From positions 2,108,001 to 2,172,000 of the forward strand of contig JAWZYU010000058.1 in the NCBI GenBank assembly GCA_038380435.1: a stretch of DNA of 64,000 nt, read 5' to 3'. The position numbers and the translations under genes are program-made. The notes under the pieces were generated by a model. The model saw nothing but the letters and a program-made list of their open reading frames with translations. It did no database searches and was not told the origin of the DNA. Positions 11,921-25,547 of the stretch are shown piece after piece. The stretch's first letter is position 1. Each line of letters opens with the position of its first letter. Source of the DNA: Ryuthela nishihirai (taxonomy: Eukaryota > Arthropoda > Arachnida > Araneae > Heptathelidae).

Positions 11921-14546
11921 AACTCGTGGCCATAAGAGACTTTCTCCATAGGAGATCAGAGACGGTTGGATTTGAATTCGAATTTCTGCACACGAAACCC
12001 TTCCAGTGCAGCTTTGTGAAGCAAATCCTTAAGAATGTGTTCCGAGCGATAGGTTGTGGAAAGAAGCGGCAACGGGTCTTCTTTTATTCTGAAAGCTTCT
12101 TTTCATCGTTAACAACATAATTGTGTGAATTTTCTGGCATTTCTTCTCCAGGTATATTAATTTTACTTATTTTAAAGTACGAGTTCTCAACGTGGGGTAC
12201 GCGGTAAAATTTTTTGGGTTACGCCGTGAGGGCTCGAAGGTCGCCACATCTAGTAACAAAGTAAAAATAAGTATTGCTACACTATAACTATAGTTTTATC
12301 TATAAAAGGTGTACGAAAGTTACATTCAAATTTCCACGGGGTACGTGAAGCATAAAAGGATAGGAATCACTGTTTTAAAGCATCAAATCTTGAGAGTGAT
12401 ATCAAGCTACACTTGGTGAAAAGTCCAATATGGGTTTCATTTTTATTAAAATTATGGAGTCTTGTATGTAATCATTTATTATTCAGAGATTAATGTTTGA
12501 CAGAATTACATTAGAATACTAACGGAAAATATACTGTGGCGTACACTTCTCTTCAGTTTATATAAGCTATTATTATTTCGCAGTTAAATAATTTATAGTT
12601 AGTAAAAATGGCGGCAACTTATAACTTAAGAATTTAATAATACCAATGTGCCTACAACACAAGTTGTCTAATCCGATATGTGTTATATACTCGTGCAATA
12701 TTAATGTAACTCTTGTGATTATTAAACAATATTTTATTTAGTTAGTTGAAATGTGATACTTGAATTTTCGGGAGATTAAATTTCAATATTTCGGTAACAG
12801 CTACTAATATATCTGTCATGGAAAAGGACGTTTTCTGCTGTGAGAAGAATATGGGGCAAGTATCACGTTCGTCTTGATTGCAAGGTTTACTCAGTAGAGT
12901 ATACAACAAAAACTTTTTTAAGTTTATACGATAATGACAGGAAATTTTAAAGTAATTTTGCTAATAAAATAATAAACACCGACTACGAAATGTGTGTAAA
13001 ACATTTCAATCTCAGATGTTAGCAATAAGATAAGCACTTCGTCAAGATTCTCACGTGTTGACAATTCGATTTCGCTACGATCTTTGAAAGGTTCATAACA
13101 GAGATCTTTCCTGAAGTTTCCAGAGAGCAAAATTTCCGTCTGGTAACGCATGGAACTTTAGAAGAGTTTATCAAATGTTATTTTAGATCTAAATTGGGAT
13201 TGAGTTTGCTGTAGAAATTGTTTTTTCTCGCATAAAATTTGTTTTCCAACTCGTGCCACCGAGGTGCCACGCCCGTCCCTTTGCTATGCGACCACTGAGA
13301 GGTACAGACGTGCGTGTTCGAGCTCTCGACTTTACCTCAGAATACTTTTTTCGCTGACTTTTTGGTTCAGTATTGTTAAGCATAGTCTGTAATATAAATA
13401 TATTGAAGTGGAGATCGTATTGTGAAATTTTCCGATTTATTGGTATATAGAATATGGTAATTGTGTCGGAATAATTTTCCACTGCATAAAAAATTAACGG
13501 CTACTCACCACAATTCCTTTATTTTTTCGGATGATTCTAGAGAAGTATAAAAGTGTAAAACTGGTTCTGTTTCTCGTTGGAAGGAAGATTGTGTTGTGGT
13601 TGGGTTGTTTTACCTCTAAGCGGCACTTTTTTGGACACAATGGGCTAAATGGCCAGGTCACATGGACCCCGAAGGTTGGGAGACAGATGGTAGCCTTCCG
13701 TCAAGGGCCTCCAGCGTGTTCCTTAACGTGCACACGGTATGGCTCTCTCCCACACATGAGGCCACGGCTTAACGTTCCATCCGATGGACGGCGGCATTTC
13801 AAAGCCTGAGTCGGATTGCAGTCAAATAGAACTTTTTTATCTACGCCAAGTAGTGGACAGAAGCACGATTTCATAGTTCAATTATTCAATAATTTTGCAC
13901 TCACTACTCATATAAATAATTTGGTCACAAATTAAACATTAATTTTCTATTGCCGATCACGACTGCCTTTTTGCCTACCGCAAAAATCACCTGAAAGATC
14001 ATTACAACAACGTGGTAAACAATTGCACACACCACTGTACTTATAGAATTCACAGAATGCTTATGTGAGAAAGAAAAAAAATTATTGCTCAAGGTGAGGG
14101 ACTTCATGTCGACGGTTGAAATCATCCCCAAGTGGGAAATAATATTTTTAACACCTAAGGATTGACGGAATCACTAAAGATATATCTCAGCCCTATCGAA
14201 ATCAACTAACCAGACAATTCAGCAACTTGGTCAAGAAGCATTTTACTCTCAGAAACGTACATCAGATCGCACCGATGGCCGGAAAATGACGAATGAATCT
14301 AACACGAAAAAATCGAAATCTGACAACAAAGGACAACTCGAATACCTATGTATGACGTAACAGCGATCGGCCCTACGCAACAGTACTCTATGAACGCTTT
14401 CATATCGTATATTGTTTCGTTACCCAACAATTGGAATTCGAAAAAGCAACTGTTGTTCCTCAATTGTTATCGGTCGGCTTCGAAAAACGGTCCAAGGATG
14501 TTTCTCTAAGATAAATCCAATGCAAATTCACATCTCTTTCCAAAAT
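11921..14546 (-). repeat. Composite array unit U5 (-)
   Basis: Minus-strand unit joined to U4 by the short-type junction (CCAACTCGTGGCC). It has an internal deletion near 13240, where GCATAAAATTTG runs directly into GTTTTCCAACTCGTGCC. It includes the hAT-like MITE, the Arg-rich ORF (start near 13389) and the SINE fragment at 13595-13808. Confidence 0.82.
12178..12372 (-). mobile_element. hAT-like MITE in U5
   Basis: Reverse-complement copy of the MITE, ending in GGAATCACTG on the + strand and flanked on both sides by TTTTAAAG, the complement of CTTTAAAA. Confidence 0.68.
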
Positions 14547-14932
14547 CAGGCTTATTTCACTTATAATTCTGCAAAGAGAACGGTCGAAACGATTTCTTCG
14601 TAAATGCGTACTGTAGGCAAACGAAAAATAAATAAAATTTTTGAGCTGCACACTCGTCGCCCTAGGAGACTTTCTCCATAGGAGATCAGAGACGGTTGGA
14701 TTTGAATTCGAATTTCTGCAGAAGAAACCCTTCCAGTGCAGCTTTGTGAAGCAAATCCTTAAGAATGTGTTCCGAGCGATAGGTTGTGGAAAGAAGCGGC
14801 AACGTGTCATTCTCCTATTTTACTTTCGGTCTTCATTTATTTGGAAAGTTTTTTTTTTCATCGTGAACAATATAATTGTGTGAATCTTCTGGGATTTCTT
14901 CTCTAGGTATATTATTTTTGCTTATTTTAAAG

Positions 14933-15128
14933 TACGCGTTCTCAACGTGGGGTACGCGGTAAAATTTTTTTGGGGTACGCCGTGAGAGCTCAAATGTCGC
15001 CACATCTAATAACAAAGTAAAAATATGTTTTGCTATACTATAACTGTAGTTTTATCTATAATATGTGTACGAAAGTTACATACACATTTCCGCGGGGTAC
15101 GTGAAGCATAAAAGGTTAAGAATCACTG
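14933..15128 (-). mobile_element. hAT-like MITE in U6
   Basis: Reverse-complement copy between two TTTTAAAG flanks. On the + strand it starts TACGCGTTCTCAACG and ends GAATCACTG. Confidence 0.68.
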
Positions 15129-16660
15129 TTTTAAAGCATCAAATCTTGACCGTGATATCAAGCTACACTTGGCGAAAAGTCCAATAAGGATTTCATTTTT
15201 ATTAAAATTATAGATTCTCGTAAGTAATCATTTATTATTCAGTGATTAATGTCTGACAGAATTACTTCAGAATACTAATGGAAAATACACTTATGTTCAG
15301 TTTATATAAGCTATTATTATTTCGCAGTTAAATAATTTATAGTTTGTAAAAATGGCGGCAACTTATAACTTAGGAGTTTAATGATACCAATGTGCCTACA
15401 ACACAAGTTGTCTAATTCGATATGTATTTTATACTCGTGCAATATTAATATAAATCTTGTGAATATTAAACAATATTTTATTTAGTTAGTTGAATGGTGA
15501 TACTTTAATTTTAGGGAGATTAAGTTTCAATATTTCAGGTAACAGCTATTAATAAAACTGGCATGGAAAAGGACGTTTTCTGCTGTGAGAAGAATATGGG
15601 GCAAGTATCACGTTCGTCTTGATTGCAAGGTTTAATCAGTAGAGTATACAACAAAAACTTATTGAAGTTTATACGATAATGACAGGAAATTTTAAAGTAA
15701 TTTTGCTAATAAAAAAATAAACACCGACTACGAAATGTGTGTAAAACATTTCAATCTCAGATGTTAGCAATAAGATAAGCCCATCGTCAAACTTGTCACT
15801 TGTTGACAATTCGATTTTGTTACGATATTTGAAAAGTTCATACCAGACTTCTTTCCTGAAGTTTCCAGATAGCAAAATTTCCGTCTGGTAACGCATGAAA
15901 CTTTAGAAGAGTTTATCAAATGTCATTTTAGATCTAAATTGGGATTCACTTTGCTGTAGAAATTGTTTTTTCTCGCATAAACTTTGAAAAGGATCCAAAT
16001 AAATGTTTTTTGCCTTGAATAATACAGAAAAAATATCGTTTATTTAAATAAAATATCTCAGCTTTTATAGCCTTAATGAAACGTATTTTTTACTTCTTAT
16101 TTAAAACTTTCATTGCTAGAGTATATTCTAACTGCTTGGGTGCAGGAAACTTTACGTTTTGGCATGCTATACTTGTAATGGAAAAGATTTCCTGAATATC
16201 GTTTAATTACTTAATATGATTTCACAAACGTGTATCAGTACACGTCACGCTGAAAAAATAAATTAAAATAAAATATACACATACACGTATAGCACTCGGT
16301 CGAGCAAGCGAAAAAAATAAATGGGTATATGGTGTAGAAACATTTGTTCCCCTGCTTGCGCATAGATGGCAGCGCGAAACCCGAACCTTGTACGACCGTT
16401 GGCAGGTAAACCCCTGGGCTTTCCCCCTGACGCCAACGGGTTTCACAACTCGCGCCACCGAGGTGCCACGCCCATCCCTTTGCTCTGCGACTACTGAGAG
16501 CTACAGACGTGCGTTTTCGAGCTCTCGACTTTACCTCAGAGTACTTTTTCGCTGACCCTTTTGTTCAGTATTGTTCAGCGTAGTCTGTAATATAAATATA
16601 TTACAGTGGAGATCGTATTGTGAAGTTTTCCGATTTATTGGTATTGTATATATAAATAAT

Positions 16661-16859
16661 AAATAAATACCCCCTCAAGCAGCTGCTTGCCACAGAGGTC
16701 TGACAGGAGCCTGTCAGTTTATATGCCACAGTTGAAAGTCTGAGAGGATGGCAGGACCTCAGCAGAAAACAACACTAACATCCATGCCTTACCCGGGGCT
16801 CGAACCCAAGTCCTGTAGATCAGTAGCCAAGCGCGCTAACCACTCGGCCACGGGACGGC
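16661..16859 (-). repeat. SINE family 1 (tRNA-derived), inserted in U6
   Basis: Read on -, it starts with a tRNA-like head whose B box (GGTTCGAGCCC) is visible as GGGCTCGAACCC on +. The A-box-like GTGGCCGAGTGGTTAGC precedes it. The tail is CAAGCAGCTGCTTGAGGGGG followed by (TATT)n. It interrupts the unit at GGTAT and no other unit has it, so it arrived after the arms formed or in one arm only. Confidence 0.78.
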
Positions 16860-17985
16860 ACTATAAAATAATATAATTCTGTCGGAATAATTTTTCACTG
16901 CATACAAAACTTACGGCTACTCATCACACTTCCTTTATTTTTCCGGATGATTTTAGAGAGGTATAAGAGTGTAAAACTGGTTCTGTTTCTCGTTGGAAGT
17001 AAAATTGTGTTGTCGTTGGGTTGTTTTGCCTCTGAACGGCAATTTTTTTCACACAATGGGCTAAATGGCCAGGTCATATGAACCCCGAAGTTTGGGGGAC
17101 CCATTGGAACAGCTGTTGGGAGAAAGATGGTAGCCTTCATTCAAGGCCCTCCAGCGTGTTCCTTAACGTGCCCAGGGTATGGCACTCTCCCACACACGAG
17201 GGCACGGCTTAACGTTCCATGTGACGGACGGCGGCCTTTCAAAGCCTGAGTCGATTTGCAGGAAAATAGAACTTTTTTTATCTACATCAAATAGTGGACA
17301 GAAGCACGATTTCAAAGTTCAAATATTCAATATTTTTGCGCTTACTACTCATAAAAATAATTTGGTCACAAATTAAACATTTAGTTTTCTATTCCCGGTC
17401 AGGATTGCGTTTTTGCCTAGCACAAGAATCACCAGAGAGATCATTACAACAACGTGGTAAATAAATGCACACACCACTGTACTTATAGAATTCGCAGAAT
17501 GCTTATGTGAGAAAAAAAAATTATTATCGACGGTGAGGGACTTCATGTCGACGGTTGAAATCCTCACCACGTGGGAAATAATTTTTTTTTACACCTAAGG
17601 ATTGACCGAATCACTAAAGATATATCTCAGCCCTATCGAAATCAACTAACCAGACCATTCAGCAACTTGGTCAAGAAATATTTTACTCTCAGAAACGAAA
17701 TAATAAATCGCACCGATGGGCGGAAAATGACGAATAAATCTAACACGGAAAAATCGAAATCTGACAACAAAGGACAACTCGAATACCTATGTATGACGTA
17801 ACAGCGATCGGCCCTACGCAACAGTACTCTCTGAACGCTTTCATATAGTATATTTTTTCGTTACCAAACAATTGGAATTCGAAAAAGCAATTGTTGTTCC
17901 TCAATTGTTATCGGTTGGCTTCGAAAAACGGTTCCCGGATGTTTCTCTAAGATAAATGCAATTCAAATTCACATCTCTTTTTAAA

Positions 17986-20900
17986 ATCAGGCATATTTCA
18001 CTTATAATTCTGCAAAGAGAACGGTCGAAACGATCTCTTCGCAAATGCGTACAACACTAACATCCATGGAAGGAAAAATAAAAAAGGGAATAAAAAATAA
18101 ATAAAATTATTGAGCTGCACACTCGTGGCCCTAAGGGACTTTCTCCATAGGAGATCAGAGACGGTTGGATTTGAATTCGAATTTCTGCACACGAAAACCC
18201 TTCCAGTGCAGCTTTGTGAAGCAAATCCTTAAGAATGTGTTCCGAGCGATAGGTTGTGGAAAGAAGCGGCAACGTGTCATTCTCCTCTTTCACTTTCGGT
18301 CTTCATTTATTCTGAAAGCTATTTTTCATCGTTAACAAGATTATTGTGTGAATATTCTGGTATTTCTTCACTAGGTATATTAATTTTGCTTATTTTAAAG
18401 TACGAGTTCTCAACGTGGGGTACGCGGTAAATTTTTTTGGGTTACGACGTGAGGGCTCAAAAGTCGCCACATCTAGTAACAAAGTAAAAATAAGCATTGC
18501 TATACTATAACTATAGTTTTCTCTATAAAAGATGTACGAAAGTTACATACTCATATCCACGGTGTATGTGAAGCATAAAAGGTTAGGAATCACTGTTTTA
18601 AAGCATCAAATCTTGACCGTGATATCAAGCTACACTTGGTGAAATGTCCAATAAGGATTTCATTTTTATTAAAATTATGGAGTCTTGTATGTAATCATTT
18701 ATTATTCAGAGATTAATGTTTGACAGAATTACATTAGAATACTAACGGAAAATATATTGTGGCGTACACTTCTCTTCAGTTTATATAAGCTATTATTATT
18801 TCGCAGTTAAATAATATATAGTTTGTAAAAATGTCGTCAACTTATAACTTAAGAGTTTAATAATACCAATCTGCTTACAACACAAGTTGTCTAATCGAAT
18901 ATGTATTATATACTCGTGCAATATTAATATAACTTTTGTGATTATTAGACAATATTGTATTTAGTTAGTTGAAATGTGATACTTTAATTTTGGGGAGATT
19001 AAGTTTCAATATTTCAGGTAACAGCTACTAATAAAACTCTCATCGAAAAGGACGTTTTCTGCTGTAAGAAGAATATGGGGCAATTATCACGTTCGTCTTG
19101 ATTGCAAGGTTTACTCAGTAGAGCATACAACAAAAACTTTTTGTAGTTTATACGATAATGACAGGAAATTTTAAAGAAATATTTTTAATAAAATACTAAA
19201 CACCGAATACGAAATGTGTGTAAAACATTTCAATCTCAGATATTAGCAATAAGATAAGCCCTCCGTTAAACTTGTCACGTGTTGACAAATCGATTTTGTT
19301 ACGATATTTGAAAGGTTCATAACAGACTTCTTTCCTGAAGTTTCCAGATAGCAAAATTTCCGTATGGTAACGCATGGAACTTTAGAAGAGTTTATCAAAT
19401 GTTATTTTGGATCTAAATTGGAATTGATTTTGCTGTAGAAATTGTCCAAATAAATGTTTTTTGCCTTAACGAATAATGCAGAAAAAATGTCGTTTATTTA
19501 AATAAAATATCTCAGCTTTTATAGCCTTAATGAAACGGATAATTTACTTCTTATTAAAAACTCTCATTGGTAGAATATTTTCTAACTACTTGGGTGAAGT
19601 AACTTTACGTTTTGGCATGCTATGCTTGTAATGGAATAGCTTTCCTGAATCTCGATTAATTACTTTATATGATTTCACAAACGTGTAGCAGTACACGTTT
19701 CCAGGTGACGTCACGCTGAAAAAATAAAATAAAATAAAATATACACATACACGTATAGCACACGGTGAAGCAAGCGAAAAAAATAAATGGGGATAGGTGA
19801 AGAAAAATTAGTTCCCATGTTTGCACATAGATGGCAGCGCGAAACCCGAACCTTGTACGACCGGTAGCAGGTGAATCCCTTGGTTTTCCCCCTGACGCCA
19901 ACGGGTTTTCCAACTCGTGCCACCGAGGTGCCACGTCCGTCCTTTTGCTCTGCGACCAAGAGAGGTGCGTGTTCGAGCTCTCGACTTTACCTCAGAGTAC
20001 TTTTTTCGCTGACTTTTTGGTTCAGTATTGTTCAGCATAGTCTGTAATATAAATTACATTCGAAATCGTATTGTGAAGTTTTCCGATTTATTGGTATATA
20101 GAATAAGGTAATTCTGTCGGAATAATTTTTCACTGCATAAAATCTAACGGCTACTCACCAAACTGCCTTTATTTTTCCGGATGATATTAGAGAGGTATAA
20201 AACTAAATCTGGTTCTGTTTCTCGTTGGAAGGAAAATTGTGTTGTGGTTGGGTTCTTTTACCTCTGAGCGGCAATGTTTTGCACACAATGGGCTAAATTG
20301 CCAGGTCACATGGACCCCGAAGGTTGGAAGACAGATGGTAGCCTTCCGTCAAGGCCCTCCAGCATGTTCCTTAACGTGCACAGGGTATGGATCTCTCCCA
20401 CACACGAGGCCACGGCTTAACGTTCCATCCAACGGATGGCGGCCTTTCAAAGCCTGAGTCGAATTGCAGGAAAATAGAACTTTTTAATCTACGCGAAGTA
20501 GTGGACAGAATGACGATTTCATAGTTCAAATATTCAATAATTTTGCGCTTACTACTTAAAAATAATTTGGTCACAAATTAAACATTTAATTTTCTATTGC
20601 CGGTCAGGACTGCGTTTTTCCAACCGCAAAAATCACCACAGAGATCATTACAACCACGTGGTTAATAAACGCACACACCATTGAATTCACAGAATGCTTA
20701 TGTGAGAAAAAAAAAGTTATTGCCCACGGTGAGGGACTTCATGTCGACGGTTGAAATCCTCCCCACGTGGTAAATAATTTTTTTTTACACCTAAGGATTC
20801 ACCGAATCACTAAAGATATGTCTCAGCCCTATCAAAATCAACTAACCAGACCATTCAGCAACTTGGTCAAGAAGCATTTTACTCTCAGATACCTACATCA

Positions 20901-21190
20901 GATCGCACCGATGGGCGGAAAATGACGAATGAATCTAACACGGAAAAATCGAAATCTGACAACAAAGGACAACTCGAATACCTATGTATGACGTAACAAC
21001 GATCGGCCCCACGCAACAGTACTCTCTGAACGCTTTCATATCGTATACTTTTTTCGCTACCCAACAATTGCAATTGGAAAAAGCAACTGTTGTTCCTCAA
21101 TTGTTATCGGTTGGCTTCGAAAAACAGTCCCTGGATGTTTCTCTAAGATAAATCCAATGCAAATTCACATCTCTTTCCAAAATCAGGCAT
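17986..21190 (-). repeat. Composite array unit U7 (-), mirror of U1
   Basis: Joined to U6 by a long-type junction. It shares with U1 alone the 9-bp deletion in the Arg-rich ORF segment (near 19955), the lost CTTTTCAACG segment near 19447, and the CTCTCATTGGTAGAATATTT variant. These are shared-derived states, so U1 and U7 are duplicates of one another. Its outer end is the target site of RTE copy B (TCAGGCAT, 21183-21190). Confidence 0.84.
18401..18595 (-). mobile_element. hAT-like MITE in U7
   Basis: Reverse-complement copy between TTTTAAAG flanks. It starts TACGAGTTCTCAACG and ends GGAATCACTG on the + strand. Confidence 0.68.
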
Positions 21191-24100
21191 CATCATCATC
21201 ATCATCATCCTCAAGCAGCCATGGGCTACGGAGGTCCAACCAGACCGTGCAATTTAGTTCTCCAAGCAAGTCTATCCTGAGCTACATCTACTGCATCTGG
21301 CCACTGCACACCAATTCTAACAAGGTCCTGTTTGACATTGTCTGTCCACCGCATCCTAGGTCTCTGCTTCTTTCTGAGGCCTTTAGGCACACTGTTCACA
21401 ACCCTATTCACCAATCTATAATTATTCATACGGGCAACATGGCCAAACCAACGGAGTCTCTCTCTGCACAATATGCTGCTTAAAGGAGGTTGCAAACTCC
21501 TTTGCCTAACCTCATCATTAGTTACAAAATTGAACCACCTAATGCCAAGATACTACGTAAGCATCTGGAAACAAAAGCATCTAGTTTCCTGTTATATTGT
21601 TTACAAAGTGTCCAAGTTGTCACTACCATACCTAACCCTAGAAAGAACCAAACTATTATACAGCCTAATTTTAGTCTTTAGGTGTATACGCCTATTTCTC
21701 CACACTCTCCATAGATTCTTAAAAGTCCCGGCAGCAATCCCTATTCGTCTGTTAATCTCATGCCGCACATCACAATTTTATGTAACATAGCTCCCACGAT
21801 AATTAAACTGACACCTGCTCAAGACTGCAACCATTCAGATTAACTGAATCACAGCCTGCCTGACCAATTTTCATCACTTTAGTTTTCTCTCTGTTTATAA
21901 CCAAACCTACTCTACTACCAGTCTCATCAACAGCTCGAATGAAAGAGTTCATCTCATCAACATCATTTGCCAAAAGGGCTAAATCATCAGCATAACCTAA
22001 ATCAGAAATTTTCGTATCTCCAGCCCATTTAAGGCCAAAAGTGAATTTCGCATAACATAATCAATAACCAAACTAAAGAGAAAAGGAGACAAAATGCAGC
22101 CTTGTCGAACACCAGAAGTAATGCTAAACCAATTGGTACAAGCCTTACCAACTCTCACACACGTCTCAGTGTTATTATAGAGAGCTTTCATTATGTTAAC
22201 TAACTTGTCTAGGATACCATATGAATTCACAATCAACCACAAATTATGACGATCAAGAGAGTCGAAAGCCTTTTTTGAAATCAACAAAGTTAACAACCAA
22301 AGGTTTCTGAAACTCTAAACATTTCTCAAGAATCTGCCTAAGTGAAAATACCTGATTCACACATCCCCTACCACTTCTGAATCCACATTGCTCATCACGC
22401 AATTTACTGTCAACCAGATTCTTAATTCTATTAAGCACAATCATGGAAAGAACTTTACCTGGAACAGAGAGTACGCTGATACCCCTATATTTATCACAAG
22501 AACTGCGATCACCTTTTTTGAAAATAGGGATAACAATAGCTCTGGTAAAATCCTTAGGAACCATGCCTTTATCATAAAAGATATTCAGAATTTCAGTCAT
22601 CCAAGTGGTAACCAAAACATTTCCAGCTCTAAGCATTTCTGTAGTAATTTCATCTACCCCTGGGGATTTATGAAGTTTAAGTTTAGAAACAGCCAAAATA
22701 ACTTCAGATTGTGTTATAGGGCCAACATTAAAGCCACCAATGCATCTATCATCATTGCAAACAATGGGTATAGAACTAACCGCATGCTTTAGAATATCAC
22801 TGAAATGATCAGCCCACCTAGACATGACAGAATCATCACCTTTTAGAACCTTACCTTGTTTATCTTCCAATCCCTGTATACCTGTCCGTTTTCTACCACA
22901 CAATGCATTAACTATCTGGTACAGCTCTCTGCTGTTGTGCTGTCTAACTGCTTCCTCGGCTTTGTCAGCCAAACCATCAAGCCAAAGATTCTTATCAGCA
23001 GCTAACTGATCTTTTACACGTTTATAAGTTCTCTGTAAAGCTTTCTATTAGTACCAGTAGTAAAATTAACTAATAGTACTAATAGTACTTAATCAATACC
23101 CTATTAACTAATAGTAGGGTATTGATTAAGGACATTCCTGCAGTTCTTTCTTTCCGAAATAAGCTCAAGTAACTTATCACTCAAATAATTCTGCCTCCTG
23201 TGCTCCTTTTTCCCTAAAAGAGTACTGTTAGTGTCCAAAAAAGCCCGTTTAAAATGATCCCATTCGTACTCAATTTCAGTAGTAAGCATACCATGACTGT
23301 CATAATGACTAAGTAACCTATCATGGTACGATTTGGCTATAACTGGGTCTTTCAGAGCTTCAGTATTAAAAGCAAATGTTTTAACCCTAGCAGAACACTT
23401 TTTAAGTTTAAGTTTAACTACTATAACACACTTTTAACATACTATAACACACTTTTAACAAGGTAATGGTCAGATCCGATTTCAGCTCCCCTATATGCCC
23501 TATTATTTCTAATAGAACTAGCCCATTTGCTGTTAATTAATATATAATCAATCATAATCCTATGCAGCCCATCAGGTGAAACCCATGTGTACTTATGTAT
23601 GTCGCGGTGTTTGTAATATGTGTTAGTTGTTCTGAAACCATTGAGTTTACTTACCTGTAGGAGACGTTGCCCATTGCCATTGCAGCTACCAATACCAAAA
23701 GGGCCAATCACCCCTCCCCAAAGGTCAGAGTCAGTACCAACTTTGGCATTGAAGTCACCATGAACAAGGGTAATATCTCCTTTCTTGAGAGAATTCAAAA
23801 TATCCTGAAGTTGTTCATAAAACCTATCCTTCTCATCCTCATCGGCATCCTCAGTGGGGGCATAACAGGAGATAACATTCAGGTCTTTAACGCTTGTTTG
23901 ATATTTTGCTGTAAGAAACCTTTCATTAATGCACTCATATCCTAGAAGAGCATCACTAGCGTGTCTGCTGAGAAGCAGACCCACGACTTGGTGATGCTTA
24001 TTTTCATCCCTCCCTGAAAAGAGATATTTAAGATTATTTTTAAGAATCTGAACTTTATCTGTCCATCTGGTCTCTTGCAAGCCGAGAATATCTAAATTAT

Positions 24101-24866
24101 AATGGTGGAATTCTTGTGTGAGGACATCAAGAAAGAAAGCTCTGTGCAGAGTCCTCACATTCCAACTACCTATGGAGAGAAAATGGTTAGTAGGATGTTT
24201 AAAGAAACTATGTTTATTGAGAGAGGGAATGCCGACAATATCAAACAGCCCCATAATCGCAGACATGGGACAAAGACCCGTTCCCCCACCACTAAAGGCT
24301 GAAGCCATCTACACTGGAAGGCTTCCTCCAATGTAGAATTTGACGATGCCAATAGAAGCAAAGAGTTCAGGTGCCTGCGATGACCTCTGCTCAGGACTAT
24401 CCACCAGCCGATAAACATATCCTGCGAATCTATTCACTGGGGCTGTCAACCCACAAACAAACAGAAAACACAGCGGAAGATTTTCCCTCCACAGAAGCCC
24501 ACCAGTGCAGCAAAATCAGGATCCGTAATCAACCTCAGAGCCATATATCTGTCCAGTCCAGTGGGTTTATATGGTCAGCACTAGGACCCTGTGGGTTGAC
24601 CAATCCTCAGCAGGGTAGAAAAAAAAAAGAAAAGTAGCCATAGTTGTCCAGATCAGTAGGCCACACTAATCTGGCAGCCCTCCCCTTCCGTTCACTTCCA
24701 CAAAAGAGTATCTCTTTTGAAAGGTATTAACGGTCTGCACCACGAGAAGGCGAGGTCGGACATTAGGTGCTAGGCCTGGCCGGTTCTATGCATCATCACA
24801 GGGGTTTGGTGCATAGCTCTCCTTCCAGTGACTACCTAGCTTACCATTTACAGACATTTACATTTT
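21191..24866 (-). pseudogene. RTE-clade retrotransposon copy B, decayed
   Basis: Minus-strand element with ATC repeats at its 3' end (21187-21210). It is flanked by the 8-bp duplication TCAGGCAT (21183-21190 and 24867-24874). The EEP domain is open from 24308 to 23442, with GSWNVRTL, LQETRWT and DFNAKVG visible. The RT is broken by several frameshifts into pieces (22972-22253, 22296-21997, 21790-21226). Local micro-duplications near 23040-23130 and 23420-23460 contribute to the breaks. The 5' end carries non-coding sequence ending GCATAGCTCTCCTT plus about 30 bp that copy C lacks, so B is probably the copy nearest full length at its 5' end. Confidence 0.87.
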
Positions 24867-25547
24867 TCAGGCATATTTCACTTATAATTCTGCAAAAAGA
24901 ACGGTCGAAACGATTTCTTTGGAAATGCGTACTGTAGGCAAACAAAAAATAAATAAAATTATTGAGCTGCACACTCGTGGCCCTAAGAGACTTTCTCCAT
25001 AGGAGATCAGAGACGGTTGAATTTGAATTCGAATTTCTGCACACGAAACCCTTCCAGTGCAGCTTTGTGAAGCAAATCCTTAAGAATGTGTTCCGAGCGA
25101 TAGGTTGTGGAAAGAAGCGGCAACGTGTCATTCTCCTCTTTCACTTTCGGTCTTCATTTATTTTGAAAGCTTTTTTTCATCGTTAAGAAGATAATTGTGT
25201 GAATCTTCTGGGATTTCTTATCTAGGTATATTATTTTTGCTTATTTTAAAGTACGCGTTGTCAACGTGGGGTACGTGGTAAAATTTTTTTGGGTTACGCC
25301 GTGAGAGCTCAAAAGTCGCCATATCTAGTAACAAAGTAAAAATAAGTATTGCTATACTATAACTACAGTTTTATCTATAAAAGGTGTACGAAAGTTACAT
25401 ACACATTTCCACGGGGTACGTGAAGCATAAAAGGTTAGGAATCACTGTTTTAAAGCATCAAATCTTGACCGTGATATCAATCTACAGTTGATGAAAAGGC
25501 CAATATGGATTTCATTTTTATTAAAATTATGGAGTCTCGTAAGTAAT
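24867..25547 (-). repeat. Composite array unit U8 (-), partial; array end
   Basis: Continues the long-type junction segment interrupted by RTE copy B, then the conserved block (25000-25130) and the MITE. Similarity stops near 25547, after GAGTCTCGTAAGTAATC. This is the right-hand edge of the array. Confidence 0.8.
25252..25447 (-). mobile_element. hAT-like MITE in U8
   Basis: Reverse-complement copy bounded by TTTTAAAG and TTTTAAAG, with TACGCGTTGTCAACG at one end and GGAATCACTG at the other. Confidence 0.67.

Larger units (their letters stand above)
14547..17985 (-). repeat. Composite array unit U6 (-), most complete unit
   Basis: Longest unit. It begins with a long-type junction segment of about 100 bp (near 14547-14660: TCACTTATAATTCTGC, then GAACGGTCGAAACG) that the short-type junctions lack. 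It carries the conserved block, the MITE, the AT-rich middle, the Arg-rich ORF (here frameshifted by one base), the SINE-2 fragment and a later SINE-1 insertion. Confidence 0.83.

Noticed and set aside
22388..22792. 134-codon + strand frames opposite RTE copies B and C
   Set aside because: They are antisense shadows of the RT coding strand, similar in both copies only because the element is.
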